From contig PNAH01000017.1 in assembly GCA_003170315.1 (NCBI GenBank), forward strand, positions 1 through 57,037: a stretch of DNA of 57,037 bases, given 5' to 3'. Source of the stretch: Acidimicrobiaceae bacterium (GTDB lineage Bacteria > Actinomycetota > Acidimicrobiia > Acidimicrobiales > RAAP-2). Below are positions 27,074 to 37,973 of this stretch, piece after piece. How positions within the stretch are numbered: the first letter of the stretch is position 1; every line of letters starts with the position of its first letter. Position numbers and translations under genes: made by a program. A model generated the notes under the pieces. It worked only from the letters and a program-made list of their open reading frames with translations, searched no databases and was not told the DNA's origin.

Positions 27074-28672
27074 CTATCGCTGTTCGATGAGGTCCATGTA
27101 GTCGTCGTTCCAAAGGTCGAAGTACTCCTCGGGCAACAAGACGGCGTGCGTGGGCTCGAGCGTCTCAACGAATCCCCGTTCGTGGCTCACCGCCACGATC
27201 GTGCCCTTCCACTTGTGCATCATGTCGCCGAGCGCTACCACGCTCGCGGGATCGAGGTTGTTCGTCGGCTCGTCCAGCAGCAAGAGATTGGCGTCGGAGG
27301 ACGCCAGGATGGCGAGCGCCAACTTGGCGCGTTCGCCGCCCGAGAGCGTCGCCGGCATCTGGTGCGCGGCCGAGCCCTTGATGCCGAACGCGCCCAGCAG
27401 CGATCGACGTTGCACTTCGGTGACGACGGTGGCGTTCTCCAAGTTGCCCAGGACCGTCTTGTCGAAGTCCAGTTGCTCGTTCTCCTGAGCGAAGTAACCG
27501 ACCGTCACATTTGCGCCGAACTTCACGAGTCCTTTCTGGGCCCTTTGCGTACCGGCGAGACAACGCAACATCGAGGACTTGCCGGCCCCGTTTCGCCCGA
27601 CGATGACGATACGGTCTCCGCGGCGCGTGATGAAATTCACGTCCTTCAAGACCTTGAGCGACCCGTAACTCACGGCCACGTGCTCGACGGTCATCGGCAC
27701 GTCGCCGCTGCGTGGAGGGACCGGCAACTTGAAGGTGACCTTGCGTTCCTTCTTCGTCACCTCCACTCGATTGTCCTGCAGCTTCTCCACTTTGCGGTCG
27801 AGCACCTTGGCCAGCCGGGCGCGCTTCTCGGTCTGTCCGCGCATCGAATCGGCCAGCTTCGAGAGTCGGTCGATCTGCTCGTCTTGGTGCGACGCCAGCT
27901 TCTCTTCACTCAAGCGCCGCTCCTCTTCGAGCTGGAGGAACTTCGTGTAGTTGCCCTTGTACTCGCGCAACTGGCCCTCGCGCAACGCCAAGACGCGATC
28001 GATGGATTTGTCCAGGAGAGGCAGGTCGTGACTTATGACCAACACCGTGCCGCGAAAGCGGTCGAGCTCTTCGAAGAGCCAGCGCTTGGCCACTTTGTCG
28101 AGGTGGTTCGTCGGTTCATCGAGGACCATCGTGGTGGGCTCTTCGTAGAGCACGCGCATGAGATCGACCCGGCGGCGCTGACCTCCGGAGAGCGCGTCGA
28201 GGTCCTCCAGCAGAAGATCCTCTTTGAGACCCAGTCCCGCGGCCAGCCGCGACACCTCGGACTCCGCCTCGTAGCCCCCGCGTTCGCGGAACTGCTCTTC
28301 GAGAGCGGTGAATCGCTCGATCGTCGCCTCGGTCGCGTCGGCGGCGAGTTCGTGGCGCGCGTGCTGCATGTCGGCGTCGAGTTGGTCCAGGCCGCGCGCC
28401 GAGAGGACGTGAGAGAGTCCGATCGGCTCGACGCCCAGTCCGCCGGGTACGGGCTCTTGGGGCAGGTGGCTCATGGTCCCTTGATGCGCGACCGATCCCT
28501 CGATGCGCAGATGCTCCGGGTGCTCACCGAGCAGGATCGACATCAGCGTCGACTTGCCGGCCCCGTTTCGCCCCACGATGCCGACCTTCTCCGCGTTGCC
28601 GACCGTGAAGGAGACGGGGTTGAGGATACGCCGAGCGCCGATCTCTATGCCTAAATCTCGAACTATGAGCAT
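27074..28672 (-). CDS. ABC-F family ATP-binding protein
   Basis: A 532-residue protein with two ABC domains and no membrane segments. Walker A GRNGAGKST and GRNGAGKSS, signatures LSGGQRRRVDL and LSGGERAKLAL, and Walker B LDEPTNHLD and LDEPTNNLD are all present. The linker between domains is charged and helical (about 240-310), as in ABC-F ribosome-acting factors such as EttA or Uup. It probably binds the ribosome to regulate translation; an antibiotic-protection role is possible. Its ATG directly follows the stop of the CoA-transferase gene (TAA then ATG), so the two form an operon. Confidence 0.9.
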   Translation of the reverse strand: MLIVRDLGIEIGARRILNPVSFTVGNAEKVGIVGRNGAGKSTLMSILLGEHPEHLRIEGSVAHQGTMSHLPQEPVPGGLGVEPIGLSHVLSARGLDQLDADMQHARHELAADATEATIERFTALEEQFRERGGYEAESEVSRLAAGLGLKEDLLLEDLDALSGGQRRRVDLMRVLYEEPTTMVLDEPTNHLDKVAKRWLFEELDRFRGTVLVISHDLPLLDKSIDRVLALREGQLREYKGNYTKFLQLEEERRLSEEKLASHQDEQIDRLSKLADSMRGQTEKRARLAKVLDRKVEKLQDNRVEVTKKERKVTFKLPVPPRSGDVPMTVEHVAVSYGSLKVLKDVNFITRRGDRIVIVGRNGAGKSSMLRCLAGTQRAQKGLVKFGANVTVGYFAQENEQLDFDKTVLGNLENATVVTEVQRRSLLGAFGIKGSAAHQMPATLSGGERAKLALAILASSDANLLLLDEPTNNLDPASVVALGDMMHKWKGTIVAVSHERGFVETLEPTHAVLLPEEYFDLWNDDYMDLIEQR

Positions 28673-29971
28673 TTAGCGCCCTAGCAACTCAGCCGCTGCA
28701 GTGAGTTCGTCTCGGAACTGCGGATGGGCGACTGCCGTGAGGGCGGCGGCGCGTTCTTTCACCGTCAGTCCTCGTAGGTCGGCCGATCCGTATTCGGTGA
28801 CGATGACTCCGGCCACCTGGCGTGGCGAAGTCACTGTCGAATGCGGGGTCATGTCTCCAATGATACGGCTCTTCAGAACGCCGTCGACCGTGGCGGTCGA
28901 TTGGAGACAGATCAGCGACACGTGCTCGAGCGAGAGGCTCGTGCCCTCGGTGAAGTCCATGTGACCACCGACGCCCGAGAACTGACGAGCCCCAATCGAG
29001 TCCGCCATGATCTGGCCGTGCAGGTCGACCTCAAGCGCCGAGTTGATCGAGACCATGCGATGATTCTGGGCAATGACGTGCGGATCGTTCGTGTAGAAGA
29101 CCGGCGCCACACCGATATCCGGATTGTCGTCCATGAAGTCGTACATCGCGCGGGTCCCGGCGGCGAAGGTGATCACCGCGGTTCCGCGGTTGATGGTCTT
29201 TTTCGTGTTGGTCGCCTTGCCGGCCGCCATGAGTTCGAAGAGCCCGTCGGTGAACATCTCGGAGTGCACGCCGTACTCACCGCCGTCCCCGCGGGCCAAG
29301 GCGCGCGCCACCAGGTTCGGCACGGCGCCGATGCCGGTCTGCAACGTTGCGCCGTCGGGGATGTAGTGCGCGGCGAACTCGGCGATCTTCGAGTCCTCGG
29401 GCGAACCGGGGTCGTTCGCGAACGTCGTCGGTTCTTCGTCGGTGTACACGATGACGTCCACGTCTTCTAGGTCGAGGTGATTTTCGTGCCCGACCAGCGC
29501 GCGAGTTCGCGGAAAGTGCGGTGAAGCTTCGACGATCAACAGTCGATCGGGATCGCGCCCGGCGCGAACCAATTCGTCGAGATTGGCCCCGTTGTAGAGC
29601 GAGAGACTGACGCGACCGTTCTCGTCGGGCATCGACACCGGCGCCATCATCACTCGCGGCTTCAAGTGCTGAATCAGGATCCCGTAGTGGCGAAAGAACG
29701 ACGGCACGTGCTGGACGTCGGCGCCTTGAGCGATCAGAGCACGCTCGTTCCCGCCGAAGAAGTTGACGCGGTAGTGCACGTTGGGGTGACGGAAGACGTC
29801 GGGCGAGCCGAGCGACAGGCCGCCACTGAAAGTGAGGTCCTCCCAGTCACTGCGCGCGCCCAGCGCTCGAAAGAGCGCGACCGGGGTGCCGGTGATGATG
29901 CCAAATCCGATGGCGTCGCGCGGACGAACGAGCGCCGCGGCCCCCTCGACACTCATCTCGCGCGCCTTCAT
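28673..29971 (-). CDS. Acetyl-CoA hydrolase/4-hydroxybutyrate CoA-transferase family protein
   Basis: A 432-residue class I CoA-transferase. Hallmarks are the acyl-CoA-binding GIGAVPNLVARAL strand, the HSEMFTDGLFELMAAG segment with the likely covalent Glu, GVGGHMDFTEG, and the C-terminal EYGSADLRGLTVKERA motif. It moves CoA between carboxylic acids (for example acetate and 4-hydroxybutyrate) or hydrolyses acetyl-CoA. The substrate cannot be fixed from sequence. Start ATG 29971 is chosen; a GTG at 29986 or an ATG at 29956 preceded by GAAGG are alternatives. It is divergent from the FrnE-like gene. Confidence 0.8.
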   Translation of the reverse strand: MKAREMSVEGAAALVRPRDAIGFGIITGTPVALFRALGARSDWEDLTFSGGLSLGSPDVFRHPNVHYRVNFFGGNERALIAQGADVQHVPSFFRHYGILIQHLKPRVMMAPVSMPDENGRVSLSLYNGANLDELVRAGRDPDRLLIVEASPHFPRTRALVGHENHLDLEDVDVIVYTDEEPTTFANDPGSPEDSKIAEFAAHYIPDGATLQTGIGAVPNLVARALARGDGGEYGVHSEMFTDGLFELMAAGKATNTKKTINRGTAVITFAAGTRAMYDFMDDNPDIGVAPVFYTNDPHVIAQNHRMVSINSALEVDLHGQIMADSIGARQFSGVGGHMDFTEGTSLSLEHVSLICLQSTATVDGVLKSRIIGDMTPHSTVTSPRQVAGVIVTEYGSADLRGLTVKERAAALTAVAHPQFRDELTAAAELLGR

Positions 29972-30015
29972 CGACCCATTCTGCACGAGCCCACCCGCTG
30001 TGCAACGATTTAGGC

Positions 30016-30663
30016 GTGAGCGAGTCCTTGGTCATCGACATTTGGAGCGACGTGGTGTGCCCCTTTTGCTACCTCGGCACGCGTCAACTCGACGAGGCGC
30101 TCGCTGACTTCGAGCACCGCGACGCCGTCATCCTTCGCCACCGCGCCTTCGAACTGGACCCGCGCGCCAAGCTCGCCTACGACCGACCGCTCGCTGCGTT
30201 GGTCGCCGAGAAGTACGCCGTGCCGGTGTCGAGCGTGCACACCATGCACGAACGGCTCGAGAGCCAGGCGCGAGCTCTGGGCATGAGTTGGTCGCTCGAG
30301 AGCGCTCAACCAACCAACACGCTGGACGCGCATCGCGTGATCGCCCTGGCCTCGTCCCAAGGTCTGGGCGACGAAGCGAGCGAGCGACTTTTTCGCGCCT
30401 ACTTCAGTGAAGGCGAGTTGGTGAGCGACCACCAACGTCTGAGCGAGCTCGCCCGCGAGGTCGGGGTCAGCGACGTGAACACCCTTTGGGAGAGCGACGC
30501 GTTCACCGATGTCGTGCGCGGCGACGAGGCGCACGCTCAAGAGCTCGGCATCACCGGCGTCCCGTGCTTCTTGATGGATTCGAAGTTCATGGTGAACGGT
30601 GCACAAGGCGCAGTCCAGATCCTCGACGTGCTGCGACGAGCCTGGGCTCGCCGGGCGGCTTAG
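30016..30663 (+). CDS. FrnE-like DsbA family oxidoreductase
   Basis: A 215-residue DsbA-fold protein without a signal peptide, so cytoplasmic. The redox motif CPFC is at residues 15-18 and a cis-Pro loop is seen in ITGVPCF near residue 178. FrnE/2-hydroxychromene-isomerase-like proteins have this layout and are linked to oxidative-stress resistance and thiol chemistry; the actual substrate is unknown. It starts with GTG. Its TAG overlaps the convergent gyrA stop by four bases. Confidence 0.85.
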   Translation: MSESLVIDIWSDVVCPFCYLGTRQLDEALADFEHRDAVILRHRAFELDPRAKLAYDRPLAALVAEKYAVPVSSVHTMHERLESQARALGMSWSLESAQPTNTLDAHRVIALASSQGLGDEASERLFRAYFSEGELVSDHQRLSELAREVGVSDVNTLWESDAFTDVVRGDEAHAQELGITGVPCFLMDSKFMVNGAQGAVQILDVLRRAWARRAA

Positions 30664-33140
30664 TCGGCGTCTTCGGCCGGCACCAACGCCGCGGTCGCCA
30701 CCGAGTGGCCCTCGTCGAGATTCATGACCCGCACCCCCGTCGCGTCACGTCCCTGTGAGGAGACCTCGCGCACGGGTGTTCGTATGAGCACGCCGCCCGT
30801 GGAAGCGAGCATCACTTCGTCGTCGAGACGCGTCATGAAGGCCGCGACCAGAAAACCACGCGCCGCGGTCAGTTTGATCGCTCGCACGCCCTGTCCCCCT
30901 CGGCCCTGGCGGTTGAATCGATCGATCTTGACGCGCTTGCCGAAACCGGTGTCGGTGACCACGAAGAGATCGGCGTCTTCGCGCACTACGTCGAGTGAGA
31001 TCGCTTTGTCGTCGCCGCGTAGTTTGATACCGCGCACGCCCATCGAGTCACGGCCGACTTCGCGCACTTCGGCTTCTTGGAAGCGAATCGCCATGCCCCG
31101 ATAGGTGACGACCATGAGATCCTCATCACCGCTGGTCGCGACGACGCGCACCACCTCGTCACCTTCGCGCAGGTTGATGGCGATCCACCCCTCGCGACGC
31201 GACTTGTCGTATTCGCTAAAAGCCGTCTTCTTCACGGTGCCGTTCGCGGTCGCGAAGACCAAGAACTTGTCCTTCGGGAAGTCGTCGGTCGTCACGATGG
31301 CCTGAATCGACTCGTTCGGCTGCAAGTTCAAGAGATTGACGATGGCAGTGCCCTTGGCCGTGCGCTCCTTCATCGGGATCTCGTGACCGCGAAGCCGGAA
31401 GACCCGTCCCCAATTCGAGAACAGCAACAGGTAAGCGTGCGTGGTCGTGTGCACAATCTGCTGCACGAAGTCCTCATCGCGCAGCTTCGCGCCCTGGACG
31501 CCGCGGCCGCCACGGCCCTGCACTCGGAAGGCGTCGGCGGCAACCGACTTCACGTAACCGGCTTGGGTCATCGTGATCACGATGTCCTCGTCGTCGATGA
31601 GGTCTTCCATTCCAAGCTCACCGGGGTCGTTCACGATTTGGGTCAAGCGGTCGTTGGCGAACTTGTCCCGGATGGCCGTCATTTCCGAGGCGATCACCCC
31701 ACGAAGCTTCACGTCGCTCCCGAGGACGGACTGGAGTTCGGCGATGGTCTCGCGCAGCTTCGCCATTTCGTCTTCCAGTTCGCTGCGGCCAAGTCGGGTG
31801 AGGCGCCCGAGGGTCATGTCGAGAATGTGGTTCGCCTGTTCCTCCGAGAACTCGAAGGGCGCGGTCATCAAAGCGATGCGCGCGGCTCCGCGGTCGTCGG
31901 ATCCGCGAATCGCCGCGATGACGAGGTCGAGCATGTCGATGGCCCTGAGCAGCCCTTCGACGATGTGCGCGCGGGCCTCGGCCTTGCGGAGGCGAAACTG
32001 CGTGCGTCGCGTGAGGACTTCGACCTGGTGTGCGATGTAGTGCGTCAGCACCTGGGCCAGATTCAGCGTGCGCGGCACGCCGTCGACCAGCGCGAGCATG
32101 TTGACGGCGAACGTGGTCTGGAGTGACGTGTTCTTGTAGAGCTTGTTGAGCACGACGTTCGCGTTGGCGTCGCGCTTCAATTTCACGACGAGGCGCGCCT
32201 TGCGGCCGGCCGAGTCGTTCTGCACCGCCGAGATGCCGTCGATGTCGCCGTTCTTCACCAGGTCGTAGATCTTCTCCTCGATCGACTCGACGGAGACTTC
32301 GTAGGGGAACTCGGTGACGATGATGCGAATGTCCTTGGCCGACTCTTCGATCTCGGCGACGGCTCGCATTTTGATCGATCCGCGGCCGCTGCGGTAGGCA
32401 TCGAGGATTCCCTGTCGGCCTAGTATCTGCGCTCCCGTCGGAAAGTCCGGACCCTTCACGAAGGCCATCAAGTCATCGGGGGTCGCGTCCGGGTTCGCCA
32501 GCAGGTGCAGCGTGGCGTCAATGACTTCGCCGAGGTTGTGCGGCGGGATCTTGGTCGCCATTCCTACGGCGATGCCCTGGGAGCCGTTGACCAGAAGATT
32601 CGGGAAGCGTGCCGGCAAGACAGTCGGCTGTTGGGTGGAGTTGTCGTAGTTCGGCTCGAAGTCGACCGTCTCTTCATCGATCGAATCGAGTAGTTCCAGC
32701 GCTAGGGGAGCCAGTCGGCATTCGGTGTAGCGCATGGCGGCGGCGCCCTCGTCGGGGCCGGTGCCGCCGAAGTTCCCGTGACCGCTAACCAGCGGGTGGC
32801 GCATCGAGAAGTCCTGGACCATGCGAACCAGGGCGTCGTAGATCGCGGAGTCCCCGTGCGGGTGGTACGTGCCCATGACCTCGCCGACGACCTTGGCGCA
32901 CTTGGCGTACGGGCGGTCGGGCCGCAGGCCCTGGTCGAACATCGAGTACAGGATTCGTCGGTGCACCGGCTTGAGGCCGTCACGCACGTCGGGCAGCGCG
33001 CGCGACACGATGACCGACATGGAGTACTCGAGGAACGATCGTTCCATCTCGAGATTGATCTCGATCGGCTCGACGTAGCCGACGACTTCGTCCTCCGGCG
33101 GCGGTGTCCCGGCGCCGGAACTGTCAGTTGTACGTGCCAT
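30660..33140 (-). CDS. gyrA: DNA gyrase subunit A
   Basis: An 826-residue type II topoisomerase subunit of normal length. Catalytic Tyr138 is in AAAMRYTECRL, and the quinolone-determining loop HPHGDSAIYD carries Ser98 and Asp102, the residues typical of quinolone-susceptible enzymes. The C-terminal pinwheel has the GyrA box QGRGGRG and further QGRGGQG and QGRDATG blades. The segment before the catalytic Tyr is NFGGTGPDEG rather than the more usual NFGSxxxDPP. It forms A2B2 with GyrB to introduce negative supercoils. gyrB ends 12 bases upstream, so they form an operon. Confidence 0.98.
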   Translation of the reverse strand: MARTTDSSGAGTPPPEDEVVGYVEPIEINLEMERSFLEYSMSVIVSRALPDVRDGLKPVHRRILYSMFDQGLRPDRPYAKCAKVVGEVMGTYHPHGDSAIYDALVRMVQDFSMRHPLVSGHGNFGGTGPDEGAAAMRYTECRLAPLALELLDSIDEETVDFEPNYDNSTQQPTVLPARFPNLLVNGSQGIAVGMATKIPPHNLGEVIDATLHLLANPDATPDDLMAFVKGPDFPTGAQILGRQGILDAYRSGRGSIKMRAVAEIEESAKDIRIIVTEFPYEVSVESIEEKIYDLVKNGDIDGISAVQNDSAGRKARLVVKLKRDANANVVLNKLYKNTSLQTTFAVNMLALVDGVPRTLNLAQVLTHYIAHQVEVLTRRTQFRLRKAEARAHIVEGLLRAIDMLDLVIAAIRGSDDRGAARIALMTAPFEFSEEQANHILDMTLGRLTRLGRSELEDEMAKLRETIAELQSVLGSDVKLRGVIASEMTAIRDKFANDRLTQIVNDPGELGMEDLIDDEDIVITMTQAGYVKSVAADAFRVQGRGGRGVQGAKLRDEDFVQQIVHTTTHAYLLLFSNWGRVFRLRGHEIPMKERTAKGTAIVNLLNLQPNESIQAIVTTDDFPKDKFLVFATANGTVKKTAFSEYDKSRREGWIAINLREGDEVVRVVATSGDEDLMVVTYRGMAIRFQEAEVREVGRDSMGVRGIKLRGDDKAISLDVVREDADLFVVTDTGFGKRVKIDRFNRQGRGGQGVRAIKLTAARGFLVAAFMTRLDDEVMLASTGGVLIRTPVREVSSQGRDATGVRVMNLDEGHSVATAALVPAEDAD

Positions 33141-33152
33141 ATGCCTCTCCGC

Positions 33153-35135
<1,983 letters not shown>

Positions 35136-35221
35136 CTATTTTCCGACTGTTCTATCCTACCCGTTTTGGTGTAACTCTCGGCCTTACCGGGGCCTCATTC
35201 GACCACTTCTTAGCCTCATTT

Positions 35222-35527
35222 TTAAGGCTTTGCGAGGACCGTTCGAAGAGACTTCGGAGCCCGTGCTCCGAGTGACGAAAATCCCTCCAAAATTGTCGTC
35301 GCGTCACACGTGACTCGTTGCGCGAAAGCGCCCGACGGCACGCTGACGAGCAGCACTCCGTTCTTCACGAACTCCGGTCGACAGTATTCGGCGATCACGG
35401 GTTCGACGATGCTCGGCCATAGTTTTCGTATCTCGTCGATGTCACGGAGGTCGACTTTTCGGAGTCGGCCGGCGAGGGTGTCGAGTAGCTCGCCGAGTTT
35501 GGCCGGTTGCTCGTCGCGCGACCTCAT
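35222..35527 (-). CDS. dciA: DUF721/DciA-type replicative helicase loader
   Basis: A 101-residue DUF721 protein. The KH-like fold appears as IRKLWPSIVEPVIAEYCRPEFVKNGVLLVSVPSGAFAQRVTCD, preceded by an N-terminal helix. DciA proteins assist loading of the DnaB helicase in bacteria lacking DnaC or DnaI, and the DUF721 gene between recF and gyrB is a hallmark of Actinomycetota. The ATG overlaps the recF stop by four bases, which fits translational coupling. Confidence 0.85.
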   Translation of the reverse strand: MRSRDEQPAKLGELLDTLAGRLRKVDLRDIDEIRKLWPSIVEPVIAEYCRPEFVKNGVLLVSVPSGAFAQRVTCDATTILEGFSSLGARAPKSLRTVLAKP

Positions 35528-36606
35528 CGCGCCAACACCGTGAGGTCGATGACCGCGGCCGGGCTCATGCCGGCCGGCAACGGCGACGCCGTGGTGACGA
35601 GCGTTTGACCTGTTGGGAGGAGATTTAAGAGACGGTCGCTGCGGTGCGGATCGAGTTCGCTGAACACGTCATCCAGCAACAAGAGTGGATCGACGCCTCG
35701 TCGATGCTGAACCAATTCATGTCCCGCGAGTCGGATCGCCAACGCCAGTGAACGTTGCTCCCCCTGTGACGCTTGACGTCGGGTGTCGCGGCCGTCCAAG
35801 GTCAACGCGACGTCATCGCGCTGTGGTCCAATCGTCGTGTGGCCGCGAAATCGATCGTCGTCGAATGATTCGCGCAGCGCGTTTTCGAGGTCGCCACTCC
35901 ACGACTGCTCGTAGGTCACGGCGACGACGGAGTCATCTTCGGCGAGTTCGTGATAGTAGTTCGCGACCAGTGGCGCGACGTCGTCGAGCAGCTTCTTTCG
36001 GAGCGCGACGAGCTCTTCACTCACGCGGCAGAAATCGATCGTCCACACGTCAAGTTCACCCTGCTGCAGTGACGTCGGGCGCTCACCTTGAAGTTGTCGC
36101 AAGAGCGCGTTTCGTTGACTGAGGATTCGACTGAAACGTTCGATCACGTCGCCGGTGGTCAAGTCGACGTCGGTGAGGAGGTTCGTCAGGAATTCCCGTC
36201 GATTCTCGGGACCCTGGCGAACGATGTCGACGCCCTCCGGCGTGAAAATCGTGAGTGGCAACGCCTCGGCTACGTCGGCGCGCGACGTCGGTCGTTGTCC
36301 GTTGATCAACATGCGCTTGGTGGTGTTGCGGGTGCCGCGGGTGAGCGTGAGGTCGACCTGGACGCGGCGTTCGCGATGGAAGAGTACCCCGTGCACCTCG
36401 CTCGCGTTCTCCCCGGTGCGGATCAAGTCACTCGCCGCGCCCGTTCGAAACGACGACGCCGTGGCGAGCGCGTACACGGCTTCCAAGACGGTGGTCTTGC
36501 CGGTTCCGTTGGGCGACAGAAGGACGGTGATCGCCTCGGTGTCGGGTTCGAAGGAGAGCTCTTCGAAGAGGCGGAAGTTCCGAAGACGCAATTCGTGGAG
36601 TCCCAC
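35524..36606 (-). CDS. recF: DNA replication and repair protein RecF
   Basis: A 360-residue SMC-like ATPase. Walker A appears as SPNGTGKTTVLEAVYAL, the signature as SQGEQRSLALAIRLAG, and Walker B as LLLLDDVFSELDPHR. RecF with RecO and RecR loads RecA at gaps during recombination repair. It begins with GTG 15 bases after dnaN and is followed by the overlapping dciA gene. Together these are the standard dnaN-recF-dciA group. Confidence 0.96.
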   Translation of the reverse strand: MGLHELRLRNFRLFEELSFEPDTEAITVLLSPNGTGKTTVLEAVYALATASSFRTGAASDLIRTGENASEVHGVLFHRERRVQVDLTLTRGTRNTTKRMLINGQRPTSRADVAEALPLTIFTPEGVDIVRQGPENRREFLTNLLTDVDLTTGDVIERFSRILSQRNALLRQLQGERPTSLQQGELDVWTIDFCRVSEELVALRKKLLDDVAPLVANYYHELAEDDSVVAVTYEQSWSGDLENALRESFDDDRFRGHTTIGPQRDDVALTLDGRDTRRQASQGEQRSLALAIRLAGHELVQHRRGVDPLLLLDDVFSELDPHRSDRLLNLLPTGQTLVTTASPLPAGMSPAAVIDLTVLAR

Positions 36607-36621
36607 GACGTTCGACCGCGA

Positions 36622-37722
36622 CTACTGAACGCGTACCGGCATGAGAAGGTAGCGGAATCGCGTGTCCTCAACGCCGTGCACCATCGCGGGACGCACCGAA
36701 TCCGACATCTCCAGGACCACTTCGTCGCCGGGCACGGCTTCAATACCGTCGATCAGGAAACTTGGGTTGAAGGCAATCGTCATTTCGTCGCCGCCGTAGT
36801 CGGCGTCGACGTTGTCCTCCACGTCGCCGGCGTCATGGCTCTGCGTGCGAATCTCCACCGAGTGGTCCTTCATCGTGAGTCGCACCGAGGACGTGGAGTC
36901 CTTCGCTAACAACTTGGCTCGCTTCAACGACGTGAGCAAAGTGTCCTTGGCGACGCGAAGCTGGTTCGGATAACTCGCGGGAATGAGCTGTAGGACCGAG
37001 GGGTAGTTGCCGTCGATGAGGCGGGAGGCGATGCTGGTGCCGCCCACCACGAAGCAGATTTCGGCGTCGGTAAGGGTGACGCCGATGGTCGCGTCGGCGT
37101 CCAACGTTGCGGCGGCGCGCTGCAACTCCTGCAGGGCTCGGGCCGGGACCAAGAGATCGTGCGAACCACCGATGCTTTCGACCTCCGGAACGTCGCGCAC
37201 GGCCAGACGATAGGAGTCCGTGGCGATCAGTCGCAGGACCCCGTTGTCGGTCGTGAACAACACTCCCGTGAGTAGTGGTCGCGCGTCGTCGTTGGCGGCC
37301 GCGCGCACGACCTGGTTCAGCCCGGCAATTAGATCGGAGGCCGCGATAGACGTCACCGATCCACTCACCGGTGGCAACTTCGGGTAGTCGACCACCGCGA
37401 AGGTGCGCAGTGAGAATTTCGCGCGGGCGAGCGACACTTCGACCATTTCTTCGGTGCTCGCGATGGTGACCGCGCCGGCCTCGAGTGAACGCACCGCGTC
37501 GACGATCAGTCGAGCCGGAACAACCGATGATCCGTCTTCAATTCCAATGACGTCGACCGTCGTGCGAACCGTGATATCCAGGTCGGTGCCGGTGACGACC
37601 AGCTGATTACCGGCGAGTGTTAATAGGACCCCCGACGTAGCCCCGATGAGACGTGTGGCGACGACGCGGCTCGCGGCACTAAGTGCTTCAACGAGAATGT
37701 CGCGCTCTGATTTGAACTTCAT
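36622..37722 (-). CDS. dnaN: DNA polymerase III beta sliding clamp
   Basis: A 366-residue three-domain clamp, the usual length. Characteristic segments are GVLLTLAGNQLVVTGTDLDI (domain 1), RPLLTGVLFTTDNGVLRLIATDSYRLAVRDV (domain 2) and the C-terminal MVHGVEDTRFRYLLMPVRVQ, the peptide-binding end. It encircles DNA and tethers polymerase III. An AAAGG ribosome-binding site precedes the ATG. The low-GC region between this gene and dnaA holds candidate origin elements. Confidence 0.98.
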   Translation of the reverse strand: MKFKSERDILVEALSAASRVVATRLIGATSGVLLTLAGNQLVVTGTDLDITVRTTVDVIGIEDGSSVVPARLIVDAVRSLEAGAVTIASTEEMVEVSLARAKFSLRTFAVVDYPKLPPVSGSVTSIAASDLIAGLNQVVRAAANDDARPLLTGVLFTTDNGVLRLIATDSYRLAVRDVPEVESIGGSHDLLVPARALQELQRAAATLDADATIGVTLTDAEICFVVGGTSIASRLIDGNYPSVLQLIPASYPNQLRVAKDTLLTSLKRAKLLAKDSTSSVRLTMKDHSVEIRTQSHDAGDVEDNVDADYGGDEMTIAFNPSFLIDGIEAVPGDEVVLEMSDSVRPAMVHGVEDTRFRYLLMPVRVQ

Positions 37723-37973
37723 TCGAATGCCTTTCGTTGCTACAAAGATTACGGTGTGTTTTTTATATGTGTAGAGGTCTTAGTAGTAGTAGGTCTGTGG
37801 ATATGTGGAGGGGTCCGTAACAACCCTAGTCAAGCGTCTTTTTTGAGATGTCGAACTACACACAGCGCTGTGGCTAACTCTCTCAACTTTGCGGGCTCAA
37901 CCTTGAAGTGATGTGCACGACCAGTCCGTTATCAACCTGAAATCAACAAGGTGATCCCAAGGTTGCGCACAAA
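37723..37973. other. Low-GC dnaA-dnaN spacer, candidate oriC region
   Basis: A 251-base spacer poorer in GC than its surroundings. DnaA-box-like 9-mers are TGTGGATAT at 37796 and TGTGGCTAA at 37869 (each one mismatch from TGTGGATAA), TTATCAACC at 37929 and TTGCGCACA at 37963 (two mismatches each). T-rich runs at about 37759 and 37838 could ease unwinding. In Mycobacterium and Streptomyces the origin lies in this same spacer. Other candidate sites lie upstream of dnaA and after parB, so the assignment is tentative. Confidence 0.5.

Noticed and set aside
27005..28654. A 549-codon rightward open frame
   Set aside because: It is exactly antisense to the ABC-F gene, whose Walker and signature motifs are complete. 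The long frame is a by-product of high-GC codon use.
31077..32126. Long open frames antisense to gyrA (and at 33198-34148 antisense to gyrB)
   Set aside because: They mirror the highly conserved gyrase genes and show no independent motif.
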